A DNA stretch of 18,633 bases, taken from Kiritimatiellia bacterium (GTDB lineage Bacteria > Verrucomicrobiota > Kiritimatiellia > RFP12 > UBA1067). The position numbers were made by a program, and so were the translations under genes. The notes beneath the pieces are model-generated. The model did not search any database. It had not been told where the DNA came from and was given only the letters and a program-made list of their open reading frames with translations. How positions within the stretch are numbered: position 1 is the stretch's first letter; each line of letters opens with the position of its first letter. The stretch is taken from positions 1 through 18,633 of the forward strand of contig JAFUDL010000544.1 in the NCBI GenBank assembly GCA_017459225.1, read 5' to 3'. Below are positions 15,501 through 18,633 of this stretch, piece after piece.

Positions 15501-18500
15501 GACGGGCGAAAGCGCCACATCATGCTGCTGAAGCGTGCCGCGCACTTCAATGTCGCAGTCCGGAGCCGACTTGGCGTTGTGGTAGAACTCCACGGTGGCG
15601 TCCTCGGCGATCACGATCTTGCCCGCGCCGCTGTAGGCTATGCTGTCCGAGTAGAGCGTCACGCCCTTGATGGTGAGCGTATGCCCGTTCATGTACATCG
15701 TGTGCTCGTTTACATAGTTGTAGAAGAGGAGCGCCCACGTCTCCGGACCGCCTATCGTAGCGTCGCCGTCAAGCGTAACGTCTTGCAGGTACGCCCTGTT
15801 GCTGCCGCCAACAGCCCATGGTTCCGACACCGTGACGGTGTTCACAAGCGCACCCGAGCCGTCTGGGCCAGAGCCGGCGATTCTGTAGTCGTAGTCGTGG
15901 TAGACGCGCCCGCGCATGTCGAACTGCGCGCCATCCCTGACGACGATCGTGCCGTACTGCGCACCGCACGAGGCCGTGCCTTCCGACGCGGTCTGTCTTA
16001 CTATGCCCTCCTTAACGACCATCGACACGCTTCCGCTGCGGCGTCCGCCCGCACCAAAGCTGGAGTTGGCGCGCGACATCACAAGAGTGCCCTTGCCGGT
16101 CTTGCACACCTGCATATTGGCGCCGCCAGTTATGTTGACGTTGAGGTTCTCGCTCGTCTCGCCCTCCGGCACGTTGACTTCAAGCACGGAACCTACGTTC
16201 GCCGCGACGAAAGAGATGTTGTCGATGAGCGTGTACTGCTGTGTGCTCGCAAACGACAGCATATGCTCTCCAGGATTAAGATGCACCGTCGCCGTCTTTG
16301 TTGCTGTATAGTAGTCGGAAGACCTGTCCCACGACACCACGACCGTTCCGTCAATCTGCACGTTGCCGCTGCCATACCAGTAGGTGCCAGAAGTGTTTCG
16401 TACAGCCATGCTGAAGGAGAGCCTGCAGTCCTGCGCCTCTCTCAGGACGAATTTCTGCCGTATGCTCGCGCCGTTGTTGAGAAGACACCAGTTCGAGCCG
16501 TTTTTCTGCCGATTGCCGTACTCGTCGTTATTTTTCAACATGCACACGTCGCCGCTTCCGGCCCATCCGGCCGGAGTCCTGTGCTCGTATGCGCCGTCCG
16601 CCAGCGTCTCAAGATCGAACCCGGTGTTCACAAGAAGCCCCCGCGAGGCCGTGACGACGCCATTCCCTTCCAAACCATCGACGATGAATCTGTTGCCCGC
16701 AAGGTCGATGGTGCCGGAAACGAACTTTCCAACACCGATGTTGGAGAGCGGCGCCTTCGCCGTAAACGATCCCGCGCCCTCCTTGAAAACCTTTACCGTG
16801 CCCGAAATGCGCACGCCTTCGTTCACCGAAGCCGCGCCGCCTGGCACGTCGATGTGCAGCTCGCCGCCGGTTGCGCCGGCGGCGTCGTTCACGTCCGCGC
16901 CGGCCGTGAAGGGCGTCGTGGTCATGTTGGCCGCGAACGTGCCGCCGATGCGGTCATAGACGCCCAGCTCGCCGTCCTCCACGCGCCTCACCGGCACGAA
17001 GTCGCACTTGAGGCCGCCCTTCCAGTCGTACACCTTGAGGCCGTGGAAGCGGTAGCTCGCCCAGTTGCCCATCGCGGTGGACGCGGTGAGGTTGGCGCCG
17101 GCCGTGTGGGAGGCGAAGAGCACGATCGGGCTTCCGGGCGTGAAGCCGCCCTTCCCGGCGAAAGTTCCGGCGTCTGCGCCGTTCAGCGTGCACTGGAGCG
17201 TATTGCCGTCCGCCACCACGGTGGAGACCACGCCCGCGGTCGGCGAGAGAACGTTGCCGCCCGAAGTGTTCGTGTTGCGGTCGAATCGCAGCAGGTTGCC
17301 GCTTATCATGAAGGCCGTGAAGGTGCTCGTCGTCGTTGCGGTTCCGCGCGAGCACCAGAGGCACTGCGTGCCGTTCTTGTCGTTGAAGTTGAGCTTCATT
17401 TCGATGCGGTCGGTGCAGGCGGGCGTGAAGCCCGTGTTGATCCACTGCGCGCCGCTCGAGGATATGTATTCGACGGGCTGGTAGGCGGCAGGCACTCCGC
17501 CTTCTGTTATAGCGCCCTCGCCGTCGAGCTGCGAAACGTACAACTTGCGTCCGGCGAGATCAAGGGTGCCGCCGTTGATCTTCGCGGAAAGCCCGCGCCA
17601 GTCGCAGTCGGCGGAAAGGCGCGCGTCTTCGAACACGACGCCGGCGCATGTGAAGGACGAGCCGGCGGGGATCTGCGCGGCGAAGTCGCCGGAGAATACG
17701 GCGAGAGTGTTGGCGTTCGGAAGCACGGGACTCCAGTTGCCGGCGTTCGTGGCGTCGTCGTCCACCGCGCCGGTCCAGCGCGTCGTGGCCGGCGTGGGAT
17801 CGGCGGCGCCCACGTCGGGAAGCACGTCGGGGCCTGCAAGCGCGCTGGCCGTCAACTGTTCGTCGGTGAGAAGGCCCTTCCACACGCGCACCTCGTCGTA
17901 GATGGCGTTCGCGTCCGCGTCGGGGGTGTACTGCGAATGGCCAAGATAGAAGTTCGGCGATGCGAGGTCGGCAAGCGTCCAGTTGAACGCCGTTGTCGCG
18001 CCCGAACTTTCAACTGCGCCCGTCGAGGCGTTGCGCCGCATCCAGCGGACGTTCGTGGAACCGTCGGCGTTGGCCGAAAACGTGACCGAGATGTGGTATG
18101 TGGTGTTCAAGGCATATGTGCCCATCGTGTTGTCGCATGAAAACATCACGCCGTTGGCCTTCTTTATCTCGGATCTGTTGAGATTGCCGTCCGTGCCCTG
18201 GCACCAGGTGAGCGTGAAGTAGTTCTGGTTGTTCTGCCCGTAGTCGATGATGCGCGCCCAGTTCTTCACCGCAGTCTGCGTGGCCCACATCTCCACGGTC
18301 ACCTCTGGGACGTCTATGGGGAGCATGTCCGTGCCGAGGTTGAGCGACCCCGCGCCGTTTCCGTCGCCGTACATCACCACGGCCGTGTTCGAATCGTTGA
18401 ACGAGATCGCGTCGCCTATTGCTACGGCCAACGTGCCGCCGACCGAGTCGGCGTAGTCTCCGCTGAAGCTCCAGCGGTGCGCAAGCGTAGGCGCAGCATC

Positions 18501-18560
18501 ACATGCCATGCCGCACATGAACGCGGCAGCGGCACAGCCAAACAACTTTTTCAACCTCAT
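12588..18560 (-). CDS. Giant exported LamG / jelly-roll / PA14-like beta-strand-repeat protein (paralog B)
   Basis: Predicted secreted protein of 1990 aa, alignable with paralog A from end to end and with the same module order: signal peptide about 1-23 (MRLKKLFGCAAAAF, cleavage near CDA/AP); LamG about 27-243; NW/DCDWR module 260-356; second LamG-like 359-545; strand repeats 566-640; jelly roll 641-790; beta-helix-like stretch to about 1145; NW and PA14-like module 1158-1385; second DCDWR module; second jelly roll about 1512-1685; repetitive strands and the conserved tail ending LVYLGGSVFLLR. In a hand alignment the LamG domains differ at 27 of about 115 positions, while the first jelly roll keeps only about half its residues. 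The start chosen is the ATG at 18560, with GGAG 7 nt upstream; ATGs at 18584 and 18578 are in frame but lack a ribosome site and would put acidic residues before the signal peptide. The role is inferred as binding or adhesion; the ligand is unknown. Confidence 0.85.
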   Translation of the reverse strand: MRLKKLFGCAAAAFMCGMACDAAPTLAHRWSFSGDYADSVGGTLAVAIGDAISFNDSNTAVVMYGDGNGAGSLNLGTDMLPIDVPEVTVEMWATQTAVKNWARIIDYGQNNQNYFTLTWCQGTDGNLNRSEIKKANGVMFSCDNTMGTYALNTTYHISVTFSANADGSTNVRWMRRNASTGAVESSGATTAFNWTLADLASPNFYLGHSQYTPDADANAIYDEVRVWKGLLTDEQLTASALAGPDVLPDVGAADPTPATTRWTGAVDDDATNAGNWSPVLPNANTLAVFSGDFAAQIPAGSSFTCAGVVFEDARLSADCDWRGLSAKINGGTLDLAGRKLYVSQLDGEGAITEGGVPAAYQPVEYISSSGAQWINTGFTPACTDRIEMKLNFNDKNGTQCLWCSRGTATTTSTFTAFMISGNLLRFDRNTNTSGGNVLSPTAGVVSTVVADGNTLQCTLNGADAGTFAGKGGFTPGSPIVLFASHTAGANLTASTAMGNWASYRFHGLKVYDWKGGLKCDFVPVRRVEDGELGVYDRIGGTFAANMTTTPFTAGADVNDAAGATGGELHIDVPGGAASVNEGVRISGTVKVFKEGAGSFTAKAPLSNIGVGKFVSGTIDLAGNRFIVDGLEGNGVVTASRGLLVNTGFDLETLADGAYEHRTPAGWAGSGDVCMLKNNDEYGNRQKNGSNWCLLNNGASIRQKFVLREAQDCRLSFSMAVRNTSGTYWYGSGNVQIDGTVVVSWDRSSDYYTATKTATVHLNPGEHMLSFASTQQYTLIDNISFVAANVGSVLEVNVPEGETSENLNVNITGGANMQVCKTGKGTLVMSRANSSFGAGGRRSGSVSMVVKEGIVRQTASEGTASCGAQYGTIVVRDGAQFDMRGRVYHDYDYRIAGSGPDGSGALVNTVTVSEPWAVGGSNRAYLQDVTLDGDATIGGPETWALLFYNYVNEHTMYMNGHTLTIKGVTLYSDSIAYSGAGKIVIAEDATVEFYHNAKSAPDCDIEVRGTLQQHDVALSPVKSLCFTADGSFNNPWESRPAFVVNEKYAPNVQARSGSSAQHPTVTLGAEGHLKTTLDLSFFTDVFDASTTTFYGGTEVTVELGARRFEVDTKLASWEAEPQAVFVASGVAAEAKEIALAVRADGLWAMRLFPDRPATAKWTGEGDGVSLLDPANWNCWNASGTQLGGVAPGDYTTVIIADGTTTLSVPEDVTPPWGRVQFGDGEPKATQWGRIFYGADRDAISGTAWYMATPLGEYTFMGVGDLANLDGQNTGWQYSWLDWSQLRFDGWFKVTPAQAGSWHIRQYFDDHFALAIDGEWLLVNPVYTAQVDVDLEIAEGWHRFTIICGDTWGGQGSNSITYNGTKVPMLVSVNGAAEVPFASTHFEMGTGQTVIKLGGDCDWRKLGRVSLASGAVIDLNGHALTTVGVVCDDYVGATVKNSAAAPGELRIEVPEGETFTLEGVAIAGDVKLVKTGGGTLIAATSNREFTGGTVVEAGVLKPALIGQKFPLGTVNLLKNGSFDDGTALYNNSGDWSYANGGNGFSLPHWSGSNTGRYGLSKSSGTWVAKERNGTIAKYALYLQTNNSTVDVSQDVAVKTPGTYYYYFQYAGRPGYIGATTELRLIHNGVSKTLATVTTTADTYSVCEGTVEIEAAGTYTLQFYQPSTSSDKANTIDNVVFACCDTGMTSGAVVVNEGATFEVNGKYDFWYNAFVLNGGTFQNASGADLGSGTAQMKYMALTADSTLNLQNSYGFIGNGYSRTFLDLGGNALTVNLNVSGKLFYLYNTEVRNGLVDVISGGWLETGNAGITAKDATIKCAAAVRANGPVEVGDYTAYRSTSIHNEGTQAFKVYGMFTPTTDIFYGCQMQNGSTINLAGRSGAWHTTMPVADSTENNTKNSSRTVTFADDAEVTVNLYGRADLFALTRSANPFVVTWDEEPANLAGLKFVTDAKSKKMGLRLVPDTKMVPGEEGQVEKKGLRLVYLGGSVFLLR

Positions 18561-18633
18561 TTTCACACTCCGTTCCATTGCCATCTAGCGACAGAAAATC
18601 CCCCACCCGAAGGATTGTCCATCTCGCCTTCTG
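18561..18633. other. Upstream leader region of paralog B
   Basis: It holds the GGAG ribosome site of paralog B and a weak inverted repeat, AATCC (18597-18601) with GGATT (18612-18616). The promoter of paralog B is not identifiable and may lie beyond the window. Confidence 0.4.

Noticed and set aside
15348..18140. 930-codon open frame on the plus strand, antisense to paralog B
   Set aside because: It mirrors the codons of paralog B, is full of His, Arg, Val and Ala in a pattern expected from reading GC-rich codons backwards, has no ribosome site and matches no domain I know. The sense frame has signal peptide, domains and ribosome site.
18590..18619. Possible terminator or leader hairpin before paralog B
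   Set aside because: The stem is only 5 bp plus 3 bp across a bulge, so it is too weak to call.

Overview
The window is GC-rich, and every gene I can support lies on the minus strand, so transcription runs from high to low coordinates. I infer a Gram-negative bacterium of the PVC group, most likely Kiritimatiellota or a related Verrucomicrobiota or Lentisphaerota lineage, perhaps from a gut. The basis is two giant secreted proteins built from LamG, jelly-roll, PA14-like and autotransporter-type beta-strand modules, standing next to a Gfo/Idh/MocA dehydrogenase and an envelope-biogenesis cluster. No rRNA or other taxonomic marker is present, so this placement is an inference.

Layout in order of transcription. 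(i) 18560-12588 and 12247-6314 are two tandem paralogous giant exported proteins of 1990 and 1977 aa with the same module order. They are separated by a 340-bp intergenic stretch. Each is followed by the same 61-bp hairpin element, identical base for base, with short tandem repeats of 7 or 8 bp around it. (ii) 6130-4976 is a Gfo/Idh/MocA oxidoreductase with an extended -10 promoter. It is followed after 9 bp by ung, the uracil-DNA glycosylase (4966-4289). (iii) 4222-1 is a close-packed cluster behind its own extended -10 promoter: a small exported hypothetical protein, lgt (lipoprotein diacylglyceryl transferase), a FecR-domain exported protein, a PpiD/SurA-type periplasmic chaperone, and the start of dut (dUTPase), which runs off the left edge.

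How the genes may work together. Lgt, the PpiD-like chaperone and the FecR-like protein all act at or outside the inner membrane and fit an envelope-biogenesis unit. dut and ung limit uracil in DNA by two routes, preventing its incorporation and excising it. The giant proteins look like surface or extracellular adhesion or glycan-binding proteins with no visible catalytic domain. How they are held on the cell is not evident: there is no autotransporter barrel, LPxTG or PEP-CTERM signal, but the two share a conserved C-terminal tail that could be a sorting signal.

The most interesting signals are the tandem giant pair, in which one jelly-roll module has diverged much more than the frame around it; the conserved C-terminal tail; the identical hairpin behind both genes; and the heptamer or octamer arrays that differ in sequence at each intergenic site. 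I found no CRISPR array, tRNA, rRNA, transposase or phage gene.
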